64,000 nucleotides of DNA from the NCBI GenBank assembly GCA_005765155.1, contig VCCP01000006.1, positions 3,422,501-3,486,500 of the forward strand. Reading direction: 5' to 3'. This stretch comes from Zelopaecilomyces penicillatus (Eukaryota > Ascomycota > Sordariomycetes > Hypocreales > Pseudodiploosporaceae). The position numbers and the translations under genes are program-made. The notes under the pieces were generated by a model that saw nothing but the letters and a program-made list of their open reading frames with translations, was not told the origin of the DNA and ran no database searches. Below, piece after piece: positions 32,177 through 43,523 of this stretch (the stretch's first letter is position 1; each line of letters starts with the position of its first letter).

Positions 32177-33920
32177 AATGGCGAAGACAAAGCAAAGCTG
32201 TATTGCGGATAACGAAGCTTCTTATGAGGACTAGAGCGGGATTTTGAAGCCTTGGACGTCGATGCGGGACTGAATCTGAATGATATAAAATATGTGAAGA
32301 ATGGCTAGTGTGTTTGTGTAATCTCACTAATAAGATCTCCCGTAGTTCTTCGGAGTATCGGTGAATGTATTATGTATGAGGCGGTCACAACTCATGTCAG
32401 GACGAAGGCATCAAGGGTGACTGGGTGGGTTCAAAAACACGCACGGAAAATTGGAGCAACAATAAATCTACGTAGATGGCAGAGTGTTTAAAACATCGCA
32501 ATCTTCACATCCACACAACTCCACAAGATCGAATGCAGAATGTGAGAATCCACTCAAAATAATCTACAAGTAAATCCTGATCTATAAATAACAAGCCGAC
32601 ACACATAACGCATTCGATTCGAACTGTAGAGTACCTAATTGAAATGAGTGAAATGATGAGTCATCACCGAAACTACAGGGTAGCTTAGGAGGCCAGCTAC
32701 TATAGCTAAAGTTCCTTCCAAGTCAACGAGCAGCTTGGAAAAGCCCAATCCGAGAAACCACAATGATAGTCTCATAGATATATTGTCTCTATTTTTTAAC
32801 AGTTTCATACTTGATATCGTCAATAGCAGTTATGAACGAGTTTGCACCCCCGCTGGATGTCACTTGTCAAGCCTTTTGGGGGCTGCTGTGGCTTACAGTC
32901 CGGCTGCCGTGTGGCTTGTGCTTCCGCATCGGCTGTCTGAATAAGACATGGATGGATAAGACATGATGACGTCAAAGCTGTGCATGGACGATGGTGTCTA
33001 CGTGCTTACTGATGGATATTTTAACGTTATTGAAGGCTTGTGTTGTCTTGGATCCTTCGTGATTTGTGAAGGCTGTTGATGCTGAATCAGTTAGCGAGCA
33101 CCTACGTGTCTTTGTCTCTCTAACGGCAAAGCGCCTGAGGCAGGCATTCATAGTGAGGGGTCCCATCCGTCCACCAACAACCCCACACCCTCACACCCTC
33201 TGGCGATGGATGCAATTCTATTTTCAGCCTTCACGATACGCTCTTTGCATCGTCATTAAACTGCAGACTTATGCTTTCTGCAGCCGTGCATCAAACTCAC
33301 CGGGATGATACCACACGACCACGTGTGTGTCCACCGCGATGATCGGCTCGCCCAGCAAAGCGTACAGCGCAGCTCCCACAAACAGTGTGGTGGACTATCT
33401 GTATTCCAACCTGTACACGACTGACGATTGATAAAAGAAGCCTAGGCATGGAGTACTTTCTTCATACGGAATGCCTTACGGAACACAATCACCTTATTTG
33501 GTTTAAGCATTCTGGGGTTCATACTGTTGTTTGCATGAAACCCCCTCCCCCTCCTCTAGCAGCGGCTGAGCGCCTCTCGCCGAAATCGATTGGTCTAGAC
33601 TTCCGGGATTGGTGACTTTTGCATATGCGCGCTATTCACGGGACCCTGGGAGGTTGCCTAGACAAGGTAATGTTTGACGACTCTGTAGCCCTTGGGCCCC
33701 CTCTTGGTTAATAAATATCGCAGACCCTGCCCGCGTTTGCGCTGTCCACAAGAGGGGGTGCCATGATGGAGGGGGTTTATTCTTTGTTGGTTTGAGCCGT
33801 CAGTTTGGGGCTTTGAGGTGCGACAAACAGACTGAAAATACGAACAACATTCATACATAGCCGTGCAAATTGCAGCAATTGACAACTGGTTGAGCCTTTT
33901 TGCGGCTTGGGGATAGCATC
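32177..33920. other. 1.7 kb gene-free stretch
   Basis: Divergent upstream regions of the GGPP-synthase-like gene and the large Q/P-rich gene. Short ORFs only, no domain. Confidence 0.5.
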
Positions 33921-36900
33921 ATGTCGTATTACCAGCAGCCTCCGCCGATACCGCCGGCGTATGGGCGAACAGCGATGCAGCAGTCTGATGGGCAACCGCC
34001 GACAGGACAATACCAATATCCAGGCGATACCTCACAACATGGGTATGGGTCATATTCGAGTCCTCAGCAGAATCCGCAATACGCTTCACAACAGCCTTCG
34101 CAGTACGCACAGCAGCCATCGCAGTATGGGTATCCGAGTTCACCTGCGGCTGCGGCATACCAGTCGCAATATCCACCACAGCAGCAACCTCAAGCACCGC
34201 AGCAAACACCACACCAAGCACCACAGTACGGATATCCAACATCCGCTGTGCCTTTGACGCAAGATCCGCAATATGCTTCTCCACAAGCGCCGCAGCAAGC
34301 ATCGCAGTATGGGTATCCAACATCGCCTGTATCGTCGATGCATCAGCAACAATACCCTCCTCACCAAGCATCACAGCCAGCATATCCAACATCCTACGCT
34401 CCCCCAACGCAGTACACGCAATATGCATCGCAGCAAGGATCGCAACAGGCACAACAGCAATCGGTTCAGTATGGATATCCAGCTTCCGCTGTTCCTGCAA
34501 TGAATCATGCGCAGCAGGCGCCGCAGCAATCATCGCAATATGGATATCCAACATCACCTGCTGTCCCGACACATCCGCCCGCACAAGCATCACAGCAGGC
34601 ATATCCACTATCACCTGCACCGGCAATACATGAGCCACAACAGGTGTCGCATCAACACCCACAGCAATCATATCCATCGTCGCCTATACATCCGACATAT
34701 CCTCAACAACAGTCGTCGCCTCAAGGCTCGCAGCCTGGAAATCCAAACTCGCCCCCGCCTCAAACGCATCAGTCGCATGTTGGATACTCAACCTCACAGC
34801 CAACAGTCAACGAGCAGCAATATGCACAACAGCAACCGCCACAGCAGGCGTATCCATCATCGCCTGTTCATTCAACATATCCGCTGCAACAAGCATTGCC
34901 GCAGACATCACAGCCTGGATATCCAACCTCACCTGCATCCGCACCTGTGATACGCCGGCGCCCTGCCCCATCGATATACTTTCCTCCTCCACCAGGTCAG
35001 GAAGCTTCTTCCGTTCCACCCCCTCCCGGACATGAATCCTCAAATATGCAGGCGTACAACTACCAGAGTTCATACACTGCTCCATCAAGGCCTGCTCCGA
35101 TTACAAACACGTATCAACCAGTGTATCCACATGTTGCACCTCCTGAGCCTCCGCGGCCAACAGCATACGAAGGTCCACCGACGTCACACTATTCTGTAAC
35201 TCCGTCTCATGGCCCGGAGCAGTATGCAAGCCCCCATTCTCCCCAGATGTCTCCCGCGCCTCCTCAAACCTACTATCACTCTGTAGCCCAGCTCTCTCCA
35301 TACTCACCGACTCCAGTGGCTGCAGTATATGCACCTCAGTATCAAGTACCTTATGCTGCCCCGATTGCACCAGCAGCAAGCCCCCTTCCCGTTGCGCCAC
35401 CGTCTTTGTCTTTATTGAGCCAGCATCAACATCAGCCTTTCAAGCCGGCCGATCAGGCTTATGTGTCTACTGAGGGTGTGCTTGGGGCACCAACAAATAT
35501 TGTTCCTGCAACTGTTGATACAGTCCAGAGCGGTGGGGATCAGCAGGGCTCAACGGCTTCGGCTCCGATAGGGACACATCAAGGTTATGTAACGACCATT
35601 GGAGACAGAATAAACTCACATTCATCCAATCAAGCAGCCCTTGTTTCACAGGAGTCGTCGTACGTCATGACTCCGCCTCAAAGCAGTAACTCAAATCACC
35701 CCTCTCCCGGCCCTTCAAACGCCCATCCCCTAGATCAATCCGAAGTACCACAAGAACGTAATGATGCTTCCAAAACGGATATGCGGGCCGTACACGATGC
35801 AAGTTCGCCTACAAATAACCACTACCAGACAACCCAAGTGGTTCTAGTCACGCCACAGTCATCGGATTTGGTGACAACAGCTCCAGGCAGCCATCCAAAG
35901 CCACCCGAGTCAGATGTTTTAAGCTCGAGTAAGGCCGAGATATCTCAACAGCCACAGACACAAGAGCAGCCCTTTTCAAGAGAGGAGCCTATCACGGTGA
36001 CGGGGCCAACTACATCGGACGATGCTCAGCATGCTTATTGCCCTCCACCGCCACCTCTTGTCCCACAACCCTTGGTTGTTGCGGCATCACTGTCGACTGA
36101 CATTGCAGAGCCACCACGCGCCACAGTGTCATCTTCAGCCCGTTCACATCCGCCACATTTGGAGCAAGCCACGCATCTCTTTGAGACCGAGGCTCCCGCA
36201 ACAATCCAGAAAATAACGGCACCTGAAAGGGATGATTGTTACACAGAAACGCCTTCCCTCCCTCCACCATTGCCTAAAAAGATACCGCTTGACGAGCAGC
36301 CACCCGAGGTGCTTGTTCCTGGATTTTCAGAGTCTGCTTTACGTCAGCCAATACACATGCAGCAGCACTCCCAGACACAACAACATGTGTCTGAGCAGCA
36401 GCATTCAGCTGCTCAAGCTATCGCAACAGCCCCAGATACTTCATACCCATCTGGACTAGCGTCTCAAACTCAGGAATCGTTCAATCAGAAAAAGTCCGAT
36501 GTGTCTTCTGTCGCACCTACCTCGGATCCTTCGCATCAGTTGGCCCCAGTGCATCAAAGCCCTGCTCAGCATTTAGTTGACCAGCGGCAGCATGATGCGC
36601 CACCCGTTATACTAACATCAGACCCTGCTCCGTATGCACCAGTACTAGTGCAGGAGTACCCCCAAACTCTAGCTTCCTCCGAATTAAGACCTGCTTTACA
36701 GCAGACTCCGCCTGAAGTAGCATTAAATGGAGCTTCTGACTACAAGCCCATCCTAGCACATGATGCCGAAAATAGGGCTGTGGACTCGCTACGACCATCA
36801 GAACCACTGCAGCCATATTATGCACCACATGCTGGAATACCTTCGGACCCTGATTCAATGCCTCTAGCACCATCGCAGGAGTATCCTGAAACTCAATACT

Positions 36901-39038
36901 CGTCCGGAGCAGAACCCCCTTTCCAGCAAACTCAGTGTATATCTGCCACTGATGAGGTCTCCAACTGCCCTGCTCCAACACACAGTATGGAAAATAGAGT
37001 TGTGGGAGTACCGCCGCCAACATCACATTCACATGCTCCATTGGCCGCCCCCCCTGTTCAAACAAATGACTCCAACGTTAGGGCTGAAGTGTATGCTATT
37101 AGCAGTCTGGATACAATCGCGCTGAATGTGCCAGCTCCAAACTCGCACGATAATTTAGCTGGACTGTCCGCACAAATGAATGACCTTGACATGGGGCGCG
37201 CAGGGTACGATGATCGTCGCCTAGACGTCAGTAAACTTGTGAACAATGATGGTCCACGAGCACCAAAGTTGGTCCAAGACATGGGAGAGATTAGTGACGT
37301 CGTGAACTGGTGTCCTGAGACGAGGATTGTTGAGTATGCACTCGACTGGTATCGTCTTCCACAGGTGCCAGACTATCTCATTTGCACCAAATGCCACGCC
37401 GAAAATATCAAAGGAAAGCCTTTAGCCGATAAATTTGAGCGGGTACACCGAGCAGAGGGGACGGCGTCAACCTGCGGCTTTTGGTTTAATCGTGTTAAAG
37501 ACATACTGTGGCCACAAGCCTCGGAGTCTGGCAACCTGGATGCAATGTGTAATTTTATGAGGAAAAGCCCGAAAATGCTAGTATGTAAAGGGAGAACGAT
37601 TGTGACAGGCGAAGAGGGCTTCAAATGGTTTGGTATGACCAATAATGATATTGATGGATTCATTGCGTGTGAGGCTTGCTACGAAAACCGACTTGTGGGC
37701 ACCAAATTCGAATCGAGGTTCGCTCCGTTCCGCGAACAGGGTAAAGATGATAGGTGGTCTTGCGACTTGAGTCATGCATACATAGCATGGGCTGCGCCAA
37801 AGATGTCTAAAGACGACGACTGGCAGGGATTCGTAGCGGCTGCGCTTCATCGAATCAAGCTTCCCGTATGCGAGGGGGTCGTGCTGCGAGCAAACGCTTA
37901 CTCCTGGTATCTACCACGGCGAGAGATCAAGGACTTGCATGTATGCGAAGCATGCTACTTGGACAGGCTGGCGCCGACGAGATTTGCGGGGGAATTCGAG
38001 CCTTACGTTAAAGCCACCGGCATTGACGCATTCATTGACAACTTTGCCATGATGTTTACTTGCAAGCTAAATGTCAAGACATTGTCGTTGCTATTTGCAC
38101 TGGAGACGGCACTGGACCGACGTGATTATCAGGTATTTCATACTGCGGCAGAGGCCATATGCCAGCTAGTTCCATGTACACAGCATGGTATTATTAGAGG
38201 CAACTGGTGGACAGTGGCAGGGGGATGTGAAAACTACGATGTTTGCGAGGCTTGTTACAAAGGCATTTTCGTCCCGAGCGGCCTAGAGCGGTTCTTTGAG
38301 CCAGCACAGCGCAACCCAGAAGCAACACTGATATGTGACTTTTGCCCGGCAAGTCCGCGGTACACGCAATACTTCAACAAGTATCTTGAAGCAGTGGATC
38401 TGGGCGTCTTCAGTCACTTTACTGGCTTTATCAAAAAGTTCGCCGGTGTGGCGAGGTGTCCCGGCATTAAGCATCGTGACAAGACTAGGTGGTGGGGGTA
38501 CCCAGAGGCGCTCTTTTGCCAGGATTGCTATATTTCGTTTGTGATCGATACACCCCTGGGGGACGCGGTGCCGGTCAAGGATGAGTATGACGAGCGGGCG
38601 ATGATCTGTCAGATCTGGTCCCCACGGATGCGCACAATGTGGATGGCGTGTTGCGCAGCCGGGGCGCCAGGATCCACCGAATCCGAGGCGGCACTGGCCG
38701 AGTTCCGTGCGTTTGGCACGAAACGGCTGCAGGTGTACAATGCAACAGTGCCGCAGATTGACTTTATCCGGCAGATGAAGAACCTAAGGATGCAGAGCGC
38801 GATGAACCAGGGCATGCTGAGCGTCATGTACAGTGGCATGAATAGCTTCGCAGCGGTGTCGGGGACGACGGACGGCAACCTGCACGGCAACAGTTCATTG
38901 GGCTGGTACGAGACGGAGAATGGGGCAACGGGCGCGCAGATGCTGAACAATATGCAGACGGGGATGGCCAACGCAAACAGGGCGGACGAGTGGATGCAGA
39001 TGGCGCAGCTACAGAGCCTATGGAACGAGGTGGAATAA
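33921..39038 (+). CDS. Large Q/P/Y-rich protein with five C-terminal four-Cys modules
   Basis: A single exon of 1705 residues from MSYYQQPPPIPP; an in-frame ATG at 33900 adds 7 residues. Residues 1-350 are a prion-like low-complexity region with about a dozen loose repeats of [QS]-x-YGYPTSP / QAYPSSP among runs of QQ. Residues 350-1120 are Pro/Ser/Gln-rich and probably disordered. From about 1125 on the protein is ordered, with five ~95-residue modules, each C...W...C-x2-C-[YH]...C; the CxxC pairs fall at about residues 1155, 1250, 1342, 1442 and 1533 (CTKCH, CEACY, CEACY, CEACY, CQDCY). Each module could bind zinc. The last ~130 residues are Met/Asn/Gln-rich. No signal peptide or membrane helix. 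I do not recognise the family; the layout suggests an intracellular scaffold or condensate-forming protein. Confidence 0.85.
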   Translation: MSYYQQPPPIPPAYGRTAMQQSDGQPPTGQYQYPGDTSQHGYGSYSSPQQNPQYASQQPSQYAQQPSQYGYPSSPAAAAYQSQYPPQQQPQAPQQTPHQAPQYGYPTSAVPLTQDPQYASPQAPQQASQYGYPTSPVSSMHQQQYPPHQASQPAYPTSYAPPTQYTQYASQQGSQQAQQQSVQYGYPASAVPAMNHAQQAPQQSSQYGYPTSPAVPTHPPAQASQQAYPLSPAPAIHEPQQVSHQHPQQSYPSSPIHPTYPQQQSSPQGSQPGNPNSPPPQTHQSHVGYSTSQPTVNEQQYAQQQPPQQAYPSSPVHSTYPLQQALPQTSQPGYPTSPASAPVIRRRPAPSIYFPPPPGQEASSVPPPPGHESSNMQAYNYQSSYTAPSRPAPITNTYQPVYPHVAPPEPPRPTAYEGPPTSHYSVTPSHGPEQYASPHSPQMSPAPPQTYYHSVAQLSPYSPTPVAAVYAPQYQVPYAAPIAPAASPLPVAPPSLSLLSQHQHQPFKPADQAYVSTEGVLGAPTNIVPATVDTVQSGGDQQGSTASAPIGTHQGYVTTIGDRINSHSSNQAALVSQESSYVMTPPQSSNSNHPSPGPSNAHPLDQSEVPQERNDASKTDMRAVHDASSPTNNHYQTTQVVLVTPQSSDLVTTAPGSHPKPPESDVLSSSKAEISQQPQTQEQPFSREEPITVTGPTTSDDAQHAYCPPPPPLVPQPLVVAASLSTDIAEPPRATVSSSARSHPPHLEQATHLFETEAPATIQKITAPERDDCYTETPSLPPPLPKKIPLDEQPPEVLVPGFSESALRQPIHMQQHSQTQQHVSEQQHSAAQAIATAPDTSYPSGLASQTQESFNQKKSDVSSVAPTSDPSHQLAPVHQSPAQHLVDQRQHDAPPVILTSDPAPYAPVLVQEYPQTLASSELRPALQQTPPEVALNGASDYKPILAHDAENRAVDSLRPSEPLQPYYAPHAGIPSDPDSMPLAPSQEYPETQYSSGAEPPFQQTQCISATDEVSNCPAPTHSMENRVVGVPPPTSHSHAPLAAPPVQTNDSNVRAEVYAISSLDTIALNVPAPNSHDNLAGLSAQMNDLDMGRAGYDDRRLDVSKLVNNDGPRAPKLVQDMGEISDVVNWCPETRIVEYALDWYRLPQVPDYLICTKCHAENIKGKPLADKFERVHRAEGTASTCGFWFNRVKDILWPQASESGNLDAMCNFMRKSPKMLVCKGRTIVTGEEGFKWFGMTNNDIDGFIACEACYENRLVGTKFESRFAPFREQGKDDRWSCDLSHAYIAWAAPKMSKDDDWQGFVAAALHRIKLPVCEGVVLRANAYSWYLPRREIKDLHVCEACYLDRLAPTRFAGEFEPYVKATGIDAFIDNFAMMFTCKLNVKTLSLLFALETALDRRDYQVFHTAAEAICQLVPCTQHGIIRGNWWTVAGGCENYDVCEACYKGIFVPSGLERFFEPAQRNPEATLICDFCPASPRYTQYFNKYLEAVDLGVFSHFTGFIKKFAGVARCPGIKHRDKTRWWGYPEALFCQDCYISFVIDTPLGDAVPVKDEYDERAMICQIWSPRMRTMWMACCAAGAPGSTESEAALAEFRAFGTKRLQVYNATVPQIDFIRQMKNLRMQSAMNQGMLSVMYSGMNSFAAVSGTTDGNLHGNSSLGWYETENGATGAQMLNNMQTGMANANRADEWMQMAQLQSLWNEVE

Positions 39039-40767
39039 GTAATGGAAAACACTTTTGATGTTTGATGGCTTGCTAAGAAATAGCCATAAAGAAGTAGTAG
39101 GTATGTGTAGATATCTCGGCGAAGGGGGGTTCGGGGAGTTGCGACGGAGGTTTTATGGGAATAGGGGACGTGCATATGGAAATATACGGAAATGCAGCAT
39201 CTTGTCTGCACGACATTCAAGTCAAATGCCTAAAGAGAGCAAGGGGGAATATATGTGTGGCTTGGGGGGTTTATGAATTAGAATATTATTTGATAACAAC
39301 AATAACAAAGACTGCAGGGCTGGGCAGACAATGGGAGGTTGTTAATTACCTACCCATGTGTGTGTGGAGTGCAAGCGCGCCCTTTGACGCAATAATCTGG
39401 ACCCGACGAGTTGCCTATCCATTTAACGTTCCACCCATTTAACTGGGGGTTATCACATAATTATTAAGTTATCCCCAGTGTTTCACCGTGTGTGTGTGTG
39501 GATGGATGGACTAAGCTGATTGGGGGCTGATGGCAAACGGCTGAGAAGCAAGTAGGCGAGAAGGCGTTTGGATAGAGGAGGGCAATTGAAAGGAGATGGA
39601 GGCAAGAAACTACGCTTTTGTGGCGATGTGCCAAGGAGAGAATGAAAGAAGGTCGGGTTGGCGGCGCCACTGGGGGGCTTTGGTTTTCTTTTAAACGTTG
39701 CAAGCTGGTTGGTTGGAATGATGATGGTGATGGTGATGTTGATGGTGTTAGTGATGGTTGATGGATATTGATGTTGATGGAGGGTCGTGTTTGACGCTTC
39801 CGGCGCAGCGAAGTCCGGCGGATATGATAGGAAACCTCGAAAGAAAGATGAGCAAGTGTCGAGGCTGAGGGTTCCACTACGCCGGGACCCGATAGTAGTA
39901 GTATTTCATAGTAGGGGGGCCAGGGAGGAGAGACGAGACGAAAGGGACGGGTTGTGGGCGGGCTTAGGCTAGGCAAGGCTAGGCAGGGCTAGGGTACTTG
40001 GAGGCGCGCCCGGTGGATTAGCCGCGTGCGTTTAGTGGACTGTTAGTGGAGTGTTTTCAGCGGGTCTACGGCTGCTAGAGCCCGCTAGAGTGGCTCGGTA
40101 GGGTGTTGGCCGAATCCGGGGGCGGGTGCGCTGGGATGTGCTGTGGATGTGCTGTGGATGGATTGTTTTACAGGGCATTTGAACCGGTAGCTGTTGCGGG
40201 TAAATGGCATTAGAAACGGTTGGCCGGTGTACCTACCTTACTCAACTTCAACATTGATTGCCAAGACCGCGGGGATCTACTGCTTGACCGGAGCTTTCCA
40301 ATAGACTCCCAGTCTGTGGCAGCCAATTGGGTTCACTTCGGGACATGTTTACCCCCCCAAGGGGTTTTTGCTTCTTTTTATTTGGCTCTGTCCCCCCCTT
40401 CTTTTTGTCTCTGTTTTATTGTGTGATGGGAAGGTGTTGTTGTTTTATTTATTCTTGAGCCGTTGTGCTGCTTCTCAGAGCCTTGGAAACTCGACACCCT
40501 TTTTTGATAACTTTCCTTCAAAGAGAAAGCATCGTTTAAGAGGTTTATGACAGGTATAGTTGAGAACGGGAGGAGACGGGATACTACATACATACGTCTA
40601 CATCCGATACATTTGGTGTATGTGGACCTTGGGAAGGCTCGGCGAGGTGGACTCTCGACCTGGTTGAAACCGTTTTATCAACCACCACACCCAAGTTGCT
40701 ACAGCCAACACTTTTACTGCAAAACACCTCAATTTTATCACAATAGCATCCCCCAAAAACCACAGCA
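39039..40767. other. 1.7 kb gene-free stretch with simple repeats
   Basis: Contains a GATGGTGAT/GATGTT-rich run (about 39718-39782), overlapping copies of AGGCTAGGCA (39966-39993) and a doubled TGCTGTGGATG (about 40138-40160). The minus-strand ORF 39464-39976 is an S/P-rich translation of this low-complexity DNA and I do not count it as a gene. The right part is the promoter and leader of the bHLH gene. Confidence 0.5.
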
Positions 40768-41932
40768 ATGTCGTCTCCGGATTCAACGTCGCTTTCGTCA
40801 CGGAGACCCTCGGATGCAGCAGCCGCAGGCAGCTCGTCGTCTGCCATCGCCAAGAAGAAGCGCGTCAGGAACTGGACGGCGGATGACCGGGCCGCACACC
40901 GTACGTTTGAGAGGTCCCGCCGCGAGGCATTCAAAGAGCGCCTCACTGTGAGTTGTCCCTGTTTTCTTTACTCCTGTGCCTGACTGACCCTGGCCCCCCC
41001 GGTATGCGGGCTGGCCGGTGATCCCGACGTTCCAAGTCCGTGTACGGGAACTTGTGGGGCCGTATGGAGTTCATGATAACTGATCAATCAATATTAATGT
41101 TTTTTTTTGGGGATGGTAGTACCTTGCTCGTCTTATTCCTGCGCTGCAGACGACAGATTCAAGTCGACTTTCTAAACATGTCGTGCTCGACGAGAGCGTT
41201 GCGCTGCATCTAGAAGAGCAGCGGAAGATTGCGTCTTCGCTTCGCAAGATTGAGGCTCTGGCGGCTGAGCGGGATGAGATGCTGGAAGAGCTGAATAAAT
41301 GGAGAGTAGGAGCTGGGCTGGAACCTCGACAGCCGTTGCACAATGATGATGATGACAACGATGATGCTGCTGCTGCTGCTGCTGCTGTCATTGTCGGCCC
41401 TGGCATGGAGATATCGAAAGATAGGAGCGGAAATAGCCACAGAAACAACAGCATTTCCAGCGTTATTGGTGGCATTGGCTCGGCGAGTCTGGCATCTAAT
41501 GTTATAGCTGTTGATGGTCTTGAGCAGCAGCAGCCGCACGAGGCAAACTATGCCACAGAACCGGATCCGTTTCAAGCACCCTCGATTCCCACTGCTGCAA
41601 TCACTTCAACAAGCATTCCCACCGCCACCACAAACACACTACCAGCAGATGACATGGACTTACTCATGCCGACTACCAATCCTGCCGCGTGGATGGCGCC
41701 CTCAGACATCAGTTTCTACAACGTTGCTGGCCCGATGAATATTGGCCTTGGGATATCCCACATGGCTACTCCCAAATCGGCTGTTGGTGCTGGTGCTGGT
41801 GTATCCTTTACAGGACCGTTTGGACTGTCGGCGAATGAGTTTGGTGTTCAGCCGATACATGTGGACACGACGGCAGGACAAGGGCTCGACATGTCTGCGT
41901 ATTTGGATAATCCGTATATTTTCCATGGATAA
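40768..41932 (+). CDS. bHLH transcription factor
   Basis: Exons 40768-40947 and 41120-41932 around a 172 bp GTGAGT...TAG intron give 330 residues. The basic region and helix 1 read RAAHRTFERSRREAFKERL, holding the H-E-R contacts (H at 5, E at 9, R at 13) that recognise E-box CANNTG. The intron cuts helix 1; after it comes YLARLIPAL, a short loop (TTDSS), and helix 2, RLSKHVVLDESVALHLEEQ, running into a heptad helix. Downstream is an acidic D-run, a seven-Ala run encoded by GCT repeats, and a Ser/Thr/Pro-rich tail. It is a nuclear regulator; the short bHLH near the N-terminus is typical of ascomycete factors of unknown target. Confidence 0.85.
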
Positions 41933-42074
41933 CTGCGCAATCTCTATACGAAAGTGTGAAAGTACAAGAGCGATATAAAACATCCGCCATACACACCTCC
42001 TCTGCGCATGTATATGCGGAAAGGGAGACACATACCTCATCGAAGACGACAATCTACAACTCAAGTTTTCCAAT

Positions 42075-43523
42075 TTAGACAGCTTGCATCGCTGCCTCGA
42101 CCTTGTCCTTGCTCCTATTCTCCCCACCCTCAAATAGCTCCAGCGCAACTGCTAGTCTCTCCCTCGAAACTGCATCAGCCTCAATGGCTTTTTGAAGCTC
42201 TGCCCCACCGTCTGCGAGGTAATCCACCTCCGTGCTGGCCAGTTTGCCGTCCCATCCGGCGCCGGCAAGTGGGTCGATGTTGGCTAGTTTCCGGAGCCTC
42301 TCGGGGATTGGGGCAGGTGTCTTATAGACATGTTGGGGTTTTGCGGCGCCTTCGCCGGGTTGTTTGGTGCCGTCGTATGTGAGCTCAGCGAGCTGGTTGA
42401 GGACGGTGTGGGAGATTGTGGCGGAGTGGCAGCCGAGTTCGCCGGCGGCCATGGCTTCTTGGGGAGAGATGAAGCTGGATATTGAAGATTAGATGGGGTA
42501 AAGAAGACCTATATAAGTGTTTTGTGTGTAGCAAAGCATGGAATGGAAAGAAGGGGGGGGGGGGGGGGGGGGGGGCTTTTTACAAACCTCGCATTTTTGA
42601 GCAGTGGCTGCTCTTTTCCGGTTTCTTTGTAGAGACGGCGATATGTCTCGAGAATCTGGAACACGCGGGCGCTCATGGGATGCTGCGTTGCGGGATCTTG
42701 GACATCTGGCCACAGCGACAGATCATCGTGTGCGCGCGTCTCTACACCATCACAAAGGCAGTCAGCACAAACACCAATATACCAACCGCACTGAGCGGTA
42801 TCTTGAAACAATACTTGGGGATATCTTTTTACGTACCGTTAAAGTATGGGCTGATGTACAACATCCCAGCCTGACTGCACGCAATTGCCTGCGCCAAACT
42901 AAACAACGCCGTGCCCAGCGTCGGAATACCTTCTGCACTAAGGATCTTGGCTGCGTTGAGAGCCGGCCCCGTGGAGGGAATCTTGATGCAGTAGCGGTCT
43001 CTGCTGATTCCAGCTCTTGCGAATTCTTGGTCGTATAGACGAGCGTGATCGAGGGTGGCTTGGGTGTCGTATGCTTTGGAAGGGAGGGTCTGGAGAAGTA
43101 CGCGGCCGCTGATGAGGTTGATGTTGAGCTTGCACATCAAGACGGCCTATTTAGGATGTTAGTAAAGTAAAGTATTATTTAGACTTATACGATAGAAATG
43201 GAGAGTGATTTTTAGTTGAAAGTGCAGTATGTACCATTCTGGTGTAAATGGCTAGCCAGCCTTTGTCTTTGAGTTCTCGAGCTGTCTGGGCCAAAAGATC
43301 AGCGTTGGATGGGTGGCCGAGCTGAATGTCGACCCAGAGCTGGTTGCTGGTTTGGTCGTGAGGTTTGATGGGCATGGCTTTGATGTATTCAGGGTCCATC
43401 CAGTCGACGTCAACATTCACTGGGCGTGTTGATTAGTTTTGAGAAAGAAACGAATTGTTAGTCTGGGAACGAACGCTGTTGCTCGAGCTTCTCGAGCCAT
43501 GTGATGGAGTCTTTGCTTCCCAT
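42075..43523 (-). CDS. Transaldolase
   Basis: Five exons (43523-43475, 43419-43235, 43146-42837, 42741-42588, 42474-42075) with introns of 55, 88, 95 and 113 bp give 365 residues. Start MGSKDSITWLEKLEQQ, then VDVDWMDPEYIKAMP, LISGRVLLQTLPSKAYD, and the Schiff-base Lys in YCIKIPSTG (family KI.ST); then GTALFSLAQAIACSQAGMLYISPYFN and a C-terminal helical part (SPQEAMAAGELGCHSATIS). It belongs to the class I aldolase-fold transaldolases moving a dihydroxyacetone unit between sugar phosphates in the cytosol. Sequence details (IPSTG instead of ASTWEG) suggest a divergent fungal paralogue rather than the housekeeping enzyme. Intron 4 contains a 23-base C run on the coding strand. The sugar transporter starts about 1.1 kb upstream, divergently. 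Confidence 0.88.
42553..42575 (+). repeat. G23 homopolymer inside a transaldolase intron
   Basis: Twenty-three consecutive G on the plus strand (C on the coding strand), lying within intron 4 (42475-42587), 12 bases after the donor. Its length is likely unstable. Confidence 0.9.

Noticed and set aside
33919..34677. 252-residue minus-strand ORF inside the large Q/P-rich gene
   Set aside because: It is the antisense of the QYGYPTSP repeats; its low-complexity A/V/M/D composition follows from the repeat and no domain is present.
39464..39976. 170-residue minus-strand ORF with S/P-rich sequence
   Set aside because: It translates a simple-repeat, polypurine region without a domain or a plausible leader.
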